Assembly (NCBI RefSeq): GCF_006346325.1
Contig: NZ_VDYR01000001.1
Coordinates: 1,674,001-1,738,000 of the forward strand
Length of the DNA stretch: 64,000 nt
From: Sphingomonas japonica
GTDB lineage: Bacteria; Pseudomonadota; Alphaproteobacteria; Sphingomonadales; Sphingomonadaceae
Direction: 5' to 3'
Positions 62,939-64,000 of the stretch are shown here, piece by piece. How positions within the stretch are numbered: position 1 is the stretch's first letter; every line of letters starts with the position of its first letter. Position numbers and translations under genes: made by a program. Below the pieces are notes generated by a model. That model saw only the letters and a program-made list of their open reading frames with translations, searched no databases and had not been told where the DNA came from.

Positions 62939-63127
62939 TTATAGAGGCAGCACCATCTGGTTTGGATCGGCGGGCGCCGGGCTAGTCAGCGCCACATAAA
63001 CATGACGCGCCAGTTCACGTTGCCCATCCTCACGTAGACGGGGTGACGGAACGGTGAGCGCCAGTTTCGCCCAAGCTGGGGCGTTGTCGATCGCTAAAGC
63101 AATCAATTCGCGGGTGTCTGTCATCAT
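62939..63127 (-). CDS. Small conserved-looking hypothetical protein
   Basis: The 62-residue protein starts MMTDTRELIALAIDNAPAWA and continues KLALTVPSPRLREDGQRELA. It is hydrophilic with one predicted long helix. GGGAGA lies four bases before the ATG. Similar short proteins are, as I recall, frequent in sphingomonads, but I cannot name a function. It lies 30 bases from the recombinase gene, tail to tail. Confidence 0.6.
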   Translation of the reverse strand: MMTDTRELIALAIDNAPAWAKLALTVPSPRLREDGQRELARHVYVALTSPAPADPNQMVLPL

Positions 63128-63433
63128 CGAATCTCCCGCATTGCGCGCTAGAACATATGGGGAACACTGGGCAAGGGGGAAGAAGGGCTTATTTGCCGAA
63201 AGCGAGTATCGCTAGACAGTATTGATGCTCAATCATAAGGAATGAGCGTCGCTCCAACTTTGAACGGAAGGGGCGGCCCGCATATGGCGGCGAACACAGG
63301 CACTCGATCACATCGGTCGGGCGGCCTGCGGAATATAAAACCTTCGGGAAATACGCGGGAGGCGTGTTCCTGTGTTCGCGTCGTTCAACCGTCCCGACTG
63401 GCGGGATGGAGCGGTCGAATACAAGGAACTTTA

Positions 63434-63796
63434 ATGCGCACTCTGCTTGCGGCGGCGATGGCCGTAACCTTTCCAACCTGTGCACTCGCGCAAACGTCTC
63501 CGTTGGCCGTGGCAGAAAAGGCCATGGCCACCCGGGATGCCTGCTTCAATGAAGCAACGAAAAGGGCAACTTTGAAGCAGGTAAGTCCGGAAACATTCAA
63601 GCTGGTGATCGAGGGCGCCTGCCAAGAAGAAGTGGCTGCTGCACGAGTCGCTTTTTCCGCAGCCTTAGATGCGTCCGTACCGTCTGGCCTTAGTTTCGAT
63701 GCGTTGCCCTCCAAGATTCCTTATATGCGTGATTTCGACGCCGCGCTGACTGAGTTGAAGGCGAAACTGATTAGCGATTTTGCTTTGAAGGACTAG
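63434..63796 (+). CDS. Secreted protein of unknown function
   Basis: The 120-residue protein has a signal peptide MRTLLAAAMAVTFPTCALAQ with a likely cleavage after ALA. The mature part is helical, with two cysteines (DACFNEATKR and IEGACQEEVA) that could form a disulfide. AAGGA precedes the ATG at good spacing. I recognise no family. The 306 bases upstream hold no gene but include the inverted pair GCGAACACAGG / CCTGTGTTCGC. Confidence 0.7.
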   Translation: MRTLLAAAMAVTFPTCALAQTSPLAVAEKAMATRDACFNEATKRATLKQVSPETFKLVIEGACQEEVAAARVAFSAALDASVPSGLSFDALPSKIPYMRDFDAALTELKAKLISDFALKD

Positions 63797-64000
63797 ACAG
63801 GCAACAATACTTTGTTGCGGCTCAGTCTCGCTTGCCCGGGTGGAGGGGCATATCTTAGACATTGTCGAAGACAATCTTACCCCTCCTTACTGAGCTATGT
63901 CATCCCATCAACGTAAGCTCACACTTGAAGAATCTGTATATATTCTTCGCACTGGCGCGGGGAGCAAGCTAAGCCGCTAAACGGCGTATTTCGCCATATT
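63797..64000. other. Right-edge region without a confirmed gene
   Basis: A short palindrome GCAACAA-TACT-TTGTTGC lies right after the secreted-protein stop and may aid transcript ending. A 28-codon frame from 63899 (MSSHQRKLTLEESVYILRTG) ends at a TAA. It looks like the start of a DNA-binding domain cut short by a stop, but it is too small to call. Confidence 0.35.

Overview
The window is a high-GC chromosome segment from an alphaproteobacterium of the order Sphingomonadales, most likely Sphingomonas or a close relative. The evidence is the gene content and order: the PhyR/NepR/EcfG general stress locus, the tatABC-scpAB-nagZ-SPOR-argS block, a ThiS-ThiG fusion, and short palindromic intergenic repeats built on TCGAGCGAAGTCGAGA. 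Most of the window is core genome. Two stretches look accessory: about 21.25-23.2 kb and everything after the tRNA-Pro at 57.2 kb.

Layout. 0-4.8 kb: end of an A-type iron-sulfur carrier gene, an M23 peptidase, bcp and glnE. 4.9-9.4 kb: general stress response (GSR) locus. It holds a second NepR-like protein, EcfG sigma factor, a 45-residue membrane protein, PhyR, NepR and a PhyP-type HisKA_2 sensor whose ATPase domain has lost its usual motifs. Behind PhyP sit a perfect EcfG promoter followed by two C-rich stem-loops (a candidate GsrN-like small RNA) and an entericidin lipoprotein with its own EcfG-type promoter. 9.4-16.7 kb: twin-arginine translocase, condensin partners ScpAB, NagZ, a SPOR protein, ArgS and RarD. 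16.8-21.2 kb: CsbD under a perfect EcfG promoter, a methyltransferase, thiS-thiG fusion, aroQ and accBC.

21.25-23.2 kb: a two-gene module of unknown function (winged-helix-like protein plus a protein with an HEPN-like R-N-x5-H motif), then about 0.7 kb without a recognisable gene. 23.2-36 kb: purL, a DUF418 membrane protein, a methyltransferase, bfd-bfr, an Hpt protein, tusA-der-bamB-TPR (outer-membrane assembly and ribosome biogenesis), panB, a small membrane-protein/XRE cassette and a Spx/ArsC-like protein. 36-44.8 kb: rpoB and rpoC, with a near-consensus housekeeping promoter before rpoB. 44.9-57.1 kb: a tri-haem cytochrome c, modABC, a phasin-like protein, a SulP transporter with beta-carbonic anhydrase, an OmpR/EnvZ-type two-component system, lepA, and a chemoreceptor with a small secreted partner.

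57.2 kb to the end: tRNA-Pro(CGG) followed by an A/T-richer accessory island. It carries a DprA-like/phosphoribosyltransferase pair, a broken IS3-type element, a DNA methyltransferase with an Mrr-like nuclease tail coupled to a PLD-family nuclease-like protein, and a serine recombinase with GATAC repeats upstream. This looks like a defence-type island at a tRNA gene.

How the parts connect: in the GSR locus, phosphorylated PhyR should sequester NepR and free EcfG, which would then transcribe genes with GGAAC-N16/17-CGTT promoters. Within the window, good matches precede the candidate small RNA, the entericidin gene and csbD, and weaker ones precede nepR, the nepR paralogue and the phasin-like gene. 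All assignments come from reading the sequence; no database search was run.
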